The notes below the pieces were generated by a model. The model searched no databases. It was not told where the DNA came from and saw nothing but the letters and a program-made list of their open reading frames with translations. Position numbers and translations under genes: made by a program. A DNA stretch of 54,104 nt. Origin: CAWACC01 sp964390695. GTDB taxonomy: Bacteria; Chlamydiota; Chlamydiia; Chlamydiales; Parachlamydiaceae. The stretch spans positions 1 through 54,104 of the forward strand of contig CAYMKI010000005.1 in the NCBI GenBank assembly GCA_964390695.1, in the 5' to 3' direction. Positions 16,597-24,637 of the stretch are shown here, in pieces (positions within the stretch are counted from its first letter, which is position 1; the number at the start of each line of letters is the position of its first letter).

Positions 16597-18432
16597 TTAG
16601 GTGTTTTCAAAGGCTGATATTAAAGCCGCTTTGTCAGAATATTCCCGAATACTTTCAAGAGGCGTCTTACCGCGTACATCTTTGGCTACAGAGGTTTTGG
16701 CGCCATAATCTAAAAGTAAGGTGTTGAAAGGCGACTCGCTATGGTTTAAATAAAAGGTAAAATGCAAGGGGACTTCGCCGTGGGCATTGCATGCGTTGGG
16801 ATCGATTCCTTGATCTAGCAATAACTTCAAGATTTCATAATACGCTTCGATTTCTTCCTCTGATTTATGTTGATTTAAAGCGCGGGTAACAACCAAATGC
16901 AATAGGTTGTTACCGTAAATGTCATTTACGTGAAGATTGACAGGTGTTTTTAGAAGACTTTCTACGACGTTAAGATCGCCTAATTGGCACGCATTGATCA
17001 GGCCGAGAGTATTTTGCTGCTTGCGATAAATGTCTATCACCATATCCCCTTTAAGATTGGGGCAGTCCTTAAAACCCTGCAAGAGATAACCAGTTGAATA
17101 CAGGTGTTCCATGAGGGGGGGATGGCTACGAGCTAAGAGATGAAAAAAAGTATTGCCATCTTCATCTAAGTTTTTTTGTAAGAGCTCTTCTTTTATTTCG
17201 GGCGAAGGAGCCAGGAGATTGAGGAGCAGATCCAATTCCTCCAGCAAGGTTTTAAGATATTCGGGTTTTACGGGTTGCGTACAGTCACAGGGTTCGTAAA
17301 GAGAGGGCATATTGGTGATATTATAACCCTTGGGATAACGGTTGGCGTGCAGCCCCCATGAGCGTATCCAGTCTTCAGCGAGAAATTCTGTATATGGTAG
17401 AAAATAATCGCTTTTAAGGTGTAAGCTTGAAGGACTCATGTGCTCGAGCAGTTGATCTCGAAACGGTAGGCTTCCTTTTCGAATCGCCCACCAGAGTGGT
17501 GTATGCCCTTTCCCATCTAGTAAATACACCTGATCGGGAGATTTATTTAAGAATTTTATTAAAATATCGGAATAATGATCTTTACTGGGTGTACGCCATT
17601 TTTTGACAATAATGTGAATGGGAAAGTCGCCTTCAGAAGTGGGGATGTCTAACGAGGCTCCGGCCTCAATTAAAGATAAAATCTGTGAGCCATGGACCCG
17701 GATCAAAGCCTTATGTAAGGGAGTTTGTTGTTGTTTGGAAAGCTGATTGACGTCCGCGCCCAAGGAGCTATACCAGCTATAGAAAGTCTTCCATCTCATT
17801 TCATCAAAAAGACCGATGGAGTGAAATAGATTTTCCCCCTTAGAGTCACCTTGAATAAAGCCTGCTCCTAGGCTTAAAGCTATTTTCTTTAGATTTTCAA
17901 ATTTCGAATCATCCCAAAATCGATCAGAAAACACATACTCATAATGATTAAGTGCATTTTTTGAACTACTCGTGGGTAGACTGGGGTCGGCGCCACACTG
18001 GATGAGCTGGGATATCAGAGGCACATACTCGTTGTTTTTCAAGGAAAGATCGATGGCTATTTTTAAAGGTGTTGCTCCAATTTCAGTGATATAATTTATC
18101 GCATGGGTTTGATGAGGCAATGGAGCAGGTGATGTGGATTTGTACTTGTTCACATAGTGGAACCAGATCCTGCCTTGTTCTGTTAAAAGCTGGTTGAGTT
18201 TGTGGATAGGGCCGCAAGGTGGCTTTTGCAGTCGTATTACACTGATCTGGTTTTCTAACGAACAGAATGGACCTTCTAGGCTGTAGATCCAGGTCTGCCA
18301 CTGCTTGCAGACTAACGAGATGGTTTTAATCGTCTTAAGATTGGTGATCCGGCCGTAAATGCCTACTTCTATCAGGTATTTGGACGCTAACTGTAAAAAT
18401 AGAGATGAGTCTGAGGGTATTGAAAGCGACAT
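16597..18432 (-). CDS. F-box-like and ankyrin-repeat protein, probable host-directed effector
   Basis: 611 residues. ATG 18432 has AGGAGACC upstream; the longer ORF start at 18525 lacks a site and reads into the divergent intergenic region. Residues about 8-50 fit an F-box-like motif (LIEVGIYGRITNLKTI then ISLVCKQWQTWI). After it come many ankyrin units: GATPLKIAIDLSLKNN, QTPLHKALIRVHGSQILSLIEAGA, EGDFPIHIIVKK, GHTPLWWAIRKG, DGNTFFHLLARSH, YGNNLLHLVVTRA, HGEVPLHFTFYLNHSE. F-box domains recruit eukaryotic SCF ubiquitin ligases and have no known bacterial partner, so the protein probably acts in the host after secretion. The secretion signal itself cannot be seen. Confidence 0.85.
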   Translation of the reverse strand: MSLSIPSDSSLFLQLASKYLIEVGIYGRITNLKTIKTISLVCKQWQTWIYSLEGPFCSLENQISVIRLQKPPCGPIHKLNQLLTEQGRIWFHYVNKYKSTSPAPLPHQTHAINYITEIGATPLKIAIDLSLKNNEYVPLISQLIQCGADPSLPTSSSKNALNHYEYVFSDRFWDDSKFENLKKIALSLGAGFIQGDSKGENLFHSIGLFDEMRWKTFYSWYSSLGADVNQLSKQQQTPLHKALIRVHGSQILSLIEAGASLDIPTSEGDFPIHIIVKKWRTPSKDHYSDILIKFLNKSPDQVYLLDGKGHTPLWWAIRKGSLPFRDQLLEHMSPSSLHLKSDYFLPYTEFLAEDWIRSWGLHANRYPKGYNITNMPSLYEPCDCTQPVKPEYLKTLLEELDLLLNLLAPSPEIKEELLQKNLDEDGNTFFHLLARSHPPLMEHLYSTGYLLQGFKDCPNLKGDMVIDIYRKQQNTLGLINACQLGDLNVVESLLKTPVNLHVNDIYGNNLLHLVVTRALNQHKSEEEIEAYYEILKLLLDQGIDPNACNAHGEVPLHFTFYLNHSESPFNTLLLDYGAKTSVAKDVRGKTPLESIREYSDKAALISAFENT

Positions 18433-18590
18433 GCAGGTCTCCTGAAAAAAGTGCGGATTATACGCTTCTGATGAATAGATCTCAAGAAAAATGGGGTGTG
18501 AGGGTGAAGGGGTTAAACCCAACATACTCCAATGGCATGATTATTGCATTAGCAAACATGCACTTTGAATTTTTTACAGGAGGATTTTAT
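18433..18590. repeat. Divergent intergenic region with half copy of the AACCCAACATACTC repeat
   Basis: TAAACCCAACATACTCCAAT at 18514-18533 is identical to 4452-4471, but the partner arm found there is absent. AGGAGG at 18578-18583 is the ribosome site for the rightward gene, 7 bases before ATG 18591. Promoters for both divergent genes must lie here. Confidence 0.7.
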
Positions 18591-19895
18591 ATGACTAGTA
18601 TAGATAAAATTTCTGGGTCTTTTCAACAGCCTCATTTAAAGGAATTAAAAGCAGAAAAAGCCCACCATGAACACTCTCATTTTGTCCATGGACTTTTTTC
18701 TAAAATCAATGAATTTTTTTACCTTAACTTTACTAAAGCCGGCCAGCTTGAAAAGAAAGAAGCCACACTCATTAAGAAACTCAATGGTACGCAAGGCGAA
18801 ATCAGGAAAGGCGAAAAAAAACTTCGGGAATTGGTCAAGCGATTGGATGCTTTTGAAAATGATTTTAAAAAACGAGATCCACATTACCATTTACCCAAGT
18901 ATCGAGAAGCGCTAGGAAATGCAGCAGGAAAACTTCGCGTCGGTCAATATCAGAAAGTCCTTGAAGAAAGTCATCGCATAGATGCAGAACTCCAACGCGC
19001 TTGTAGCAGTAATGAAAAGACCCTGAAGCAGCTGGAAGAGGTTATGGGAAAAATTAAAGCCCTGCGGGACAAAAATCAAGGTTTGCAAACGGTTGTTAAA
19101 AGATTAGATCTACTTCAAAAGGACATCGATAGGGTTTTTGAAGAAAAGATAGAATCCGAAGATCAATTGCTCATTGAAAAAGGCGTTACCGATTTGAAAG
19201 CCTTTGAAAGCATTCTTAATAGCATATTTGATGAGTATAAATCCGTAATTAAAGCCCATCCCGAACTAGAAAAGACATTTGTGACAATCACCAATCAAAT
19301 GTTCTCCAGCGTCATGCGTTTACGCATCAAAGACTTGAAAAATGAAAAAATAAAAAATGAAAAAGTGCTTGAAAAGCAAGTTTTGGAATTACATAAGTAT
19401 GCCATAACTCAAAATCCCTATGTGAAGCAGGAGAAGAACCTCACGAAAAAAATAGGAGAGCTTAAGGAAGAGGCACAGCAATATACCAAAGATTACCGTG
19501 CTGGTAAGATAGATATTTCACAGGCTGATTATAAAGTCCAAATTGCAAAATGGGAAGATCAGGATACACAGTTGCGCAAGGAAAGAGGCGAAGTCCGAGA
19601 GAAAATAGAAAATAGCAAGCCCGTATTTGCCAGATATGAAGCCAATATCCAAGCGACCAAAGACGATATTAAAGTGATTGATGATAAAATCAGCGATTTA
19701 GAAAGATATGTAAAACCTGAAAATTTGAGAAAATGGAAAAAACTGGAAAAATTGGATGAGCTCAAAAAAGAAGTGGCCAAAATAAATAAAGATTTGCGCG
19801 TTATGCATGAAAGGGGTCATTCAACTATCCCAATATCTCATGCTAGACTCAAAGCAAAAATATCCAAATTGCAGGATGAATACACTGCCATATAA
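18591..19895 (+). CDS. Long coiled-coil protein, unknown function
   Basis: 434 residues from ATG 18591. The longer ORF start at 18405 would overlap the divergent gene and has no ribosome site. It is almost wholly charged helix: K, E, D, Q and L dominate, with heptad-like runs from about 55 to 430 and no proline-rich breaks except near HPELEKTF (about 226). The short N-terminal part (MTSIDKISGSFQQPHLKELK, then HEHSHFVHGLFSKINEFFYL) is His-rich and amphipathic. There is no signal peptide or membrane segment. No family recognised. Proximity to the F-box/ankyrin gene and the Inc-like coiled-coil gene suggests a cluster of host-interaction proteins. Confidence 0.8.
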   Translation: MTSIDKISGSFQQPHLKELKAEKAHHEHSHFVHGLFSKINEFFYLNFTKAGQLEKKEATLIKKLNGTQGEIRKGEKKLRELVKRLDAFENDFKKRDPHYHLPKYREALGNAAGKLRVGQYQKVLEESHRIDAELQRACSSNEKTLKQLEEVMGKIKALRDKNQGLQTVVKRLDLLQKDIDRVFEEKIESEDQLLIEKGVTDLKAFESILNSIFDEYKSVIKAHPELEKTFVTITNQMFSSVMRLRIKDLKNEKIKNEKVLEKQVLELHKYAITQNPYVKQEKNLTKKIGELKEEAQQYTKDYRAGKIDISQADYKVQIAKWEDQDTQLRKERGEVREKIENSKPVFARYEANIQATKDDIKVIDDKISDLERYVKPENLRKWKKLEKLDELKKEVAKINKDLRVMHERGHSTIPISHARLKAKISKLQDEYTAI

Positions 19896-19928
19896 CATTT
19901 AGATACACAATACAATAGAGCTAAGGTA

Positions 19929-19956
19929 AGCCCGTCCTTGCGACGGGCTTTTTTTA
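19929..19956 (+). terminator. Intrinsic terminator
   Basis: AGCCCGTC (19929-19936) pairs with GACGGGCT (19942-19949) around CTTGC, followed by a run of seven T. It ends transcription from the coiled-coil gene and is the clearest rho-independent terminator in the window. Confidence 0.92.
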
Positions 19957-20017
19957 TACTCTTCCATTTTTTTCAAGTAGTTGGGGTGTAAGCCAAACCC
20001 AAGGGAAGATAAGAAGG

Positions 20018-20545
20018 CTATCTTTTTAGCGCCTGTGTGCGTTTGGCGTTCATTTTTTCATAGACCAATTTAACGGCCAAATTTTTGTCCGAGACGGCAC
20101 ATTTGCCCTGCCCCTTGCAGCTGCCTTTGCCGGCGCAATCATTTTTATCTGTGGCACAGGCGTTCAGTCCGGCACACGGATTGGTTTTTGCACAGCGCAT
20201 GCTGGCTACGGTCAATACGAGCTGCTTGCCATCTGGGCTGAGGTTATTGTACATTTTGGTCCCCTCATCATTCAGCTCTAGCAGCAATTCGTCTTCGGTG
20301 AAAACATGATAGCCAATGTTGCTGTCGTTGGGATTGTAGTCCGGTTCTTTTTTGGGAGTTTTATTGCGATCTGCAGTCAAGCCGGGGCACCCATGTTTGC
20401 CTGGACATTTGGCTTTGTCGGTAGCGGCGGCTAGGTACTGATCTATGTGTAAGCTAGCGGTCTCCGCGCTAACTTCCTTGGAAGTGAATACTAGGCCTCC
20501 GGCGAGACCAAAAAGAGCTAAAGTTTTAAAATCGGGATGTTTCAT
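20018..20545 (-). CDS. Exported Cys-rich protein, bufferin-like (paralogue 1)
   Basis: 175 residues. Start ATG 20545 is preceded by AGGAG. An N-terminal signal peptide (LALFGLAGGLVFTSKEVSAE) predicts export. The C-terminal third carries six Cys at spacing 5-5-6-5-5 (CAKTNPCAGLNAC, then CAGKGSCKGQGKC), with another CPGKHGCPG pair near residue 47. This CxGxNxC/CKGQGxC pattern resembles BufA2-type bufferins, exported peptides thought to bind metals after Cys modification by MNIO (DUF692) enzymes. No DUF692 gene is in the window, so this is a resemblance only. The next gene upstream encodes a paralogue with identical Cys spacing. Confidence 0.8.
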   Translation of the reverse strand: MKHPDFKTLALFGLAGGLVFTSKEVSAETASLHIDQYLAAATDKAKCPGKHGCPGLTADRNKTPKKEPDYNPNDSNIGYHVFTEDELLLELNDEGTKMYNNLSPDGKQLVLTVASMRCAKTNPCAGLNACATDKNDCAGKGSCKGQGKCAVSDKNLAVKLVYEKMNAKRTQALKR

Positions 20546-20579
20546 GGGTGACTCCTATACATAATTTTAAAACCTTACA

Positions 20580-21308
20580 TTATTTCAGATTATTTCTTTT
20601 GTCAATCATAGAAGTTAATTTTACCGCTTCTTCAGGGGTGACTTTACAGCTGCTCTGGCCTTTACAGCTGCCTTTGCCGGCGCATTGATTTTTTGAAGTT
20701 TGGCAGGCATTCTGCCCTTTGCAGTCATTGTGTCCGGCGCACTCGTGGGCAGACAGGTTCATGGCCATGATTTTTCCCCGGGTGCTGAGCTGTTGATACT
20801 TCTCATGTCCTTGAGATGATAAACGCGAGAGAAATTTGCCTTCTGTCGTCGATTTTTCATGGAGATTATCGGGTGGAGTTTCTTCCGGAAGTGTTTTTGA
20901 CTTAGTATCTTCTGTGTTGTCAGCGAGTTGTTCGCGGTTGTATCTATTGATATCTATGTCCTGATATTTCTCTGGGGATCTCTGATAGTTTTGATTCTGG
21001 TCTTGGTCTTGATATTCGTCCGAGGGTTGGTTGGGTCGTGTGCGGCTGCGTTTTGGATTTTGTTGGTAGTAGTAGGTGTTAGTGCCTCTTCCCTGGTCTT
21101 GGTTATAAAAATAGCCTTGGTTAGAATAACTTTGGGCAATATTGCCTTTGCCTGAATTAGAGCTGTCTTCTTGAGTGTTTTTTTCGGCGCTTGGAGTTCG
21201 CGGTGCCGTTTTGGTTGTGTTTTGCGCTTCTACGTAGGATTGAGATGTAACGACCATGCCGCTGACGATGCCCATGAGGGCTAATTTTTTTAGGTCTTTG
21301 TTATTCAT
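20580..21308 (-). CDS. Exported Cys-rich protein, bufferin-like (paralogue 2)
   Basis: 242 residues, ATG 21308 with AAGGAG upstream. The signal peptide KLALMGIVSGMVVTSQSYVEA parallels paralogue 1. A long Q/N/Y/R-rich low-complexity stretch (about residues 30-130, many QDQ, YQ and NQ) follows, then LSSQGHEKYQQLSTRGK and the Cys block CAGHNDCKGQNAC, then CAGKGSCKGQSSC, with the same 5-5-6-5-5 spacing. The disordered insert is the main difference from its neighbour and looks like a surface spacer. The genes are 34 bases apart in one orientation and surely arose by duplication. Metal binding is inferred. Confidence 0.8.
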   Translation of the reverse strand: MNNKDLKKLALMGIVSGMVVTSQSYVEAQNTTKTAPRTPSAEKNTQEDSSNSGKGNIAQSYSNQGYFYNQDQGRGTNTYYYQQNPKRSRTRPNQPSDEYQDQDQNQNYQRSPEKYQDIDINRYNREQLADNTEDTKSKTLPEETPPDNLHEKSTTEGKFLSRLSSQGHEKYQQLSTRGKIMAMNLSAHECAGHNDCKGQNACQTSKNQCAGKGSCKGQSSCKVTPEEAVKLTSMIDKRNNLK

Positions 21309-21529
21309 ACATTATCTCCTTATGCAAAAAGCTAAAATATTTTAAACACCCATATTTATCAGGTATTATCACCAAAGAAAATGCAACGCAAGTTTTTTTT
21401 TAGGGCTAAGGTTCCAACCCGTTAAAATCCAAGGTAAAACATAAGATGTTGAACCACAGAGCCCACAGAGAATACAGGGAGAGATAATATGTAAGTTTGA
21501 ATTGTTTTTTTTCGGATTTAAAACCCAAC
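21309..21529. repeat. Intergenic region with CACAGAG repeat copy
   Basis: No gene. CCACAGAGCCCACAGAGAAT begins at 21454 and belongs to the same family as 15328 and 53958. The first 60 bases upstream of 21308 should carry the promoter of the Cys-rich gene pair. Confidence 0.6.
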
Positions 21530-22834
21530 CTATACCAGGTGCTGGGAACAAACTAAGACCAAGAAGATGAATGTAAATCCAATAAAATCCAGCCATGGCA
21601 TCCAAATCCCATAGGGCAGCACAGCCATTGCCAGTAGGGGGTAAACCAGAGCTTCTCCTACCGGAATAGCCCACAGGATGCCTTTTTCTCCCCAGTAGTG
21701 CCCCCCGATAAGCATGCTGATGATCATTATAATAGCCCCTGAAAGTATCACCACCATGGATCTGAAAGAATTGCCTACGGCAAATAAAAAAGGGCTGAGC
21801 GTAGCTGTGATGGTTTTAACGCAAAAAGCTATAGCCAAAATTTGCAGCATCCAGCCGGCTTCGGAATAGTTCTTGGGATATAGCCAGTGGATGAGCTGAG
21901 GGCCCCATAAGGCAAGCATGCTAAGCGGTGCTAAGCCTCCTGTTATTAAAATACTCCTGACTTTGAGGATTTTAGGCTTAAGGTCATGGGAGGCGTGCTT
22001 CCATAGGTGCGAATACAGTGGGACTAGGACATTGGAGCCTAAGGTTTGGATCACATCAAAAAATACCGAGGCAATGGCCCAGGCCAGGCCATATAATCCC
22101 AAATCTCCTAGGGATAGGTATAAGCCGAGGATTATTTTATCACTGCGAGTCAGTAAAAATCCTCCGATGCTGCTGACGAAGATCCAGCGTCCGAATTTTA
22201 CGATTTCACTCAGATACTCGGTATACCAGCAAAATTGCATTTTAGGACCCAGGTAGATCCAATGGCTGAGAGAGGTTTTGACTATAGAATTCACCAAGGC
22301 TCCCACCACCAAAGCCCAGACACTGCGTGAATACCACGCCACGATCAACATGGTTAAAGTGCCTAAAGTCTGAGAGAAAAGGTCTACCATATAGACTTTT
22401 TTCAATTCTAATTTCCGGTAGCATAGGGTGAGATTCGTCGAGGCAAATCCTTCAATCAGACAACACAGCCCGGCTACTGGCAAAATTTGTGCTAATAATG
22501 GCGCTTCGTAAAGATTAGCTATAGGGATGGCCGCAAGGAGCAACAGCAGTTCAATCAATATCCCCCGGATGAATTGAAGGGTCCATGAGGTGCGTAAAAA
22601 TAAAGGATCTTCTGCTTTGTGATGCTGCACTAAGTTCGTGCCCAAGCCTAAATCTGAAAACATGTTAATGGCTTGAATGAACACAAACACCAATTGCATC
22701 AACCCAAAATCTGCCGGAACCAGTATGCGCGTGAGTAGGAGATTGCCGATAAAGCGTATGCCTTGGCTGGATCCATGTGCGCATACCGTCCAAAAGGAGG
22801 CTTTAAACGTTTTTTTGGCTAGGCTGATTTCCAT
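21530..22834 (-). CDS. Polysaccharide flippase, Wzx/MOP-family
   Basis: 434 residues, about 12 hydrophobic segments. It begins AKKTFKASFWTVCAHGSSQG and LLTRILVPADFGLMQLV, the usual opening of WzxC-type oligosaccharide flippases that move undecaprenyl-linked repeat units across the inner membrane. Charged residues at helix ends (SDLGLGTNLVQHHKAED) fit the family. Length is slightly short of typical WzxC (about 480). It is the last gene of a leftward four-gene unit (glycosidase-like, GT25, GT8-like, flippase), 44 bases after the GT8-like gene. Confidence 0.9.
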   Translation of the reverse strand: MEISLAKKTFKASFWTVCAHGSSQGIRFIGNLLLTRILVPADFGLMQLVFVFIQAINMFSDLGLGTNLVQHHKAEDPLFLRTSWTLQFIRGILIELLLLLAAIPIANLYEAPLLAQILPVAGLCCLIEGFASTNLTLCYRKLELKKVYMVDLFSQTLGTLTMLIVAWYSRSVWALVVGALVNSIVKTSLSHWIYLGPKMQFCWYTEYLSEIVKFGRWIFVSSIGGFLLTRSDKIILGLYLSLGDLGLYGLAWAIASVFFDVIQTLGSNVLVPLYSHLWKHASHDLKPKILKVRSILITGGLAPLSMLALWGPQLIHWLYPKNYSEAGWMLQILAIAFCVKTITATLSPFLFAVGNSFRSMVVILSGAIIMIISMLIGGHYWGEKGILWAIPVGEALVYPLLAMAVLPYGIWMPWLDFIGFTFIFLVLVCSQHLV

Positions 22835-22878
22835 GGACGTTTTCCATACTTTGCTTGTGAGCTTCTGGGTGGTTTAAA

Positions 22879-23904
22879 TTATTGCCAAGTTTTTATAATT
22901 TTTTTGCCAAGCCGCACCAGATCAATAGCCATGGCTAAAGGCAAACCCGTCAAGGGAGGGGAGTTAAAACCCCATACTTGGAATATACGGGCAGTCCAAG
23001 TTAGAGAGTCTATCCATTCTGAAGGTTCAGCTAACAGATCTTTGTATTCAGATGCCATTATGCGATAGGGAGAAAGTTGAATATATAGATTTTTTAATTT
23101 GTTCTTTAATTTAGCTGATGGAATGTCGGATTCGAGTGGCAGCCAAGGCTTCCAACCCTGACTGTGAATAAATGCGGGCATTCCATATATCAGATTGTAT
23201 AAGCGTTCATGGGTGGTGTAGGCGGAAAAGCCAAAGTATTGGATGATACCCTCGCCCCTTCGGATGATTTTTAGTGCAAGGTTTTCATATTCTTTACTTC
23301 CAAGCAATGCTGTTAGAACGTCTTGGTCTCCAAATAGATGAAAAGGCCTGACGGAGCAACTTGTGCCAGCTTGCAAGTAATCTGCGCTATAAAGCAGCTG
23401 ACCCCACTGTTTGATTAGGGGTTTATGTTTTTGAGTTGCGCGGATTACTCCGGTGTTATAGCAAAAAGGCGGCCTTTTTCCTACGGGCAAATTCCACGCT
23501 TCGGTGCGCTTGCCGTTGTCTTCATAATGGCCATAAAGCGCTTCTTCGCATATCACAAATGTATCGTTTGAAAGGTTTTGGTATAAAGGGATAAAATTTT
23601 TTGTGACCAGGATATCGCTATCTATCCACCAAACCTCTTGATGTCCTGCTTCTAGCAGATGAAGCAGAAGGTGGGCCTTGATATTCCAACTTTGCAACAT
23701 GGAAGGATCATGTTGGTTCCACAGCTCTTGATCCCATGAGTATACGCACGAGGGTATTTTATGCAGCCATGATAAAAAACTAGAGGGGGCGTTGGGAAAT
23801 GATAGATAGATAGGAATTTCGGGCATGTGTTGTGTTAAGCTTAGCAGCAGTAGTTTCAATCCGACGATTTGATCGAGTCTATTTTCAGCAGTACATATGA
23901 TCAT
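22879..23904 (-). CDS. Putative glycosyltransferase, GT8-like
   Basis: 341 residues. It begins MIICTAENRLDQIVGLKLLLLSL and has VWWIDSDILV, a DxD-type metal/nucleotide-sugar site. CYNTGVIRA and the downstream LFGDQDVLTALL follow the order seen in GT8-like nucleotide-diphospho-sugar transferases. There is no signal peptide; the C-terminal amphipathic stretch may touch the membrane. It lies 9 bases after the GT25 gene. The sugar added is unknown. Family placement is by motif order only, so confidence is moderate. Confidence 0.75.
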   Translation of the reverse strand: MIICTAENRLDQIVGLKLLLLSLTQHMPEIPIYLSFPNAPSSFLSWLHKIPSCVYSWDQELWNQHDPSMLQSWNIKAHLLLHLLEAGHQEVWWIDSDILVTKNFIPLYQNLSNDTFVICEEALYGHYEDNGKRTEAWNLPVGKRPPFCYNTGVIRATQKHKPLIKQWGQLLYSADYLQAGTSCSVRPFHLFGDQDVLTALLGSKEYENLALKIIRRGEGIIQYFGFSAYTTHERLYNLIYGMPAFIHSQGWKPWLPLESDIPSAKLKNKLKNLYIQLSPYRIMASEYKDLLAEPSEWIDSLTWTARIFQVWGFNSPPLTGLPLAMAIDLVRLGKKIIKTWQ

Positions 23905-23913
23905 TATATATTC

Positions 23914-24633
23914 TCAGTTCCGCATGTGTTTAGCGAGGTAGTTTTTAAATTGCCTCACTTTATGGGTTAAGGATCTAAATATCATGGATTTATCTAACCA
24001 GGCATCTGGGGCAATATCGCTGCGGCTGCTTCTTTGATAGCCCAATGAAGGGTTTGCGACTAAGGTTTTCAAGCTCGGACGTTTGAATCTAAAGGTGGTA
24101 TAGGCTCCATCTACATCCATAGGTCCTCCTTTGGGAGATCCGGCAGGTTCTTTAAGGAGTCCCTGTAAAAAAAGGACCAAGTCGGGGATAATGCGTTTGT
24201 GAAATCCTACGAAGTGAGCCAATAGTATGTTGTCGGTATATTCCTGAAAAAAGCCTTGATGGTTGTTAAGGGGGAGGGTTAGGTTATGTCCAAAGTAAAC
24301 GATATCCCAATCTTGAGACTGCAGTTCTTTGACACAGGCTTTCTCCACAATTTTAAATTGCTTTGTCACTTCCAGGTCGTCTTCTAAGATTAATACGCAT
24401 TCCCATCCCTGCTGCATGGCAGCTTCTAAAACACTCAAATGGCTCAGAAAACATCCATGTGCGCCAATGGATCTAAATCCTCCTGTATCTTTGGGCTTAA
24501 TTCCTGGAAAAAAGGAAACATTTGCACCTTGAAGCCCGGCGTGTGACAGCATGCGTTCCATTTCACGTCTTCGGTCTAAGCGCTCAGGTAAATTGATCAC
24601 GAAGATGTGAGAGAAGTAATCTTTTAAATGCAT
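23914..24633 (-). CDS. Glycosyltransferase family 25 (LPS/LOS biosynthesis type)
   Basis: 239 residues from ATG 24633. The extended ORF begins with TTG at 24660 inside the upstream gene and is not preferred. IFVINLPERLDRRREM at the start, IGAHGCFLSHLSVLEAAM and CVLILEDDLEV are the three GT25 marks; the EDD acids should bind metal and nucleotide sugar. GT25 members include galactosyltransferases of lipo-oligosaccharides. Translation may be coupled, since the start is 4 bases past the previous stop. Confidence 0.88.
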   Translation of the reverse strand: MHLKDYFSHIFVINLPERLDRRREMERMLSHAGLQGANVSFFPGIKPKDTGGFRSIGAHGCFLSHLSVLEAAMQQGWECVLILEDDLEVTKQFKIVEKACVKELQSQDWDIVYFGHNLTLPLNNHQGFFQEYTDNILLAHFVGFHKRIIPDLVLFLQGLLKEPAGSPKGGPMDVDGAYTTFRFKRPSLKTLVANPSLGYQRSSRSDIAPDAWLDKSMIFRSLTHKVRQFKNYLAKHMRN

Positions 24634-24637
24634 GCCA

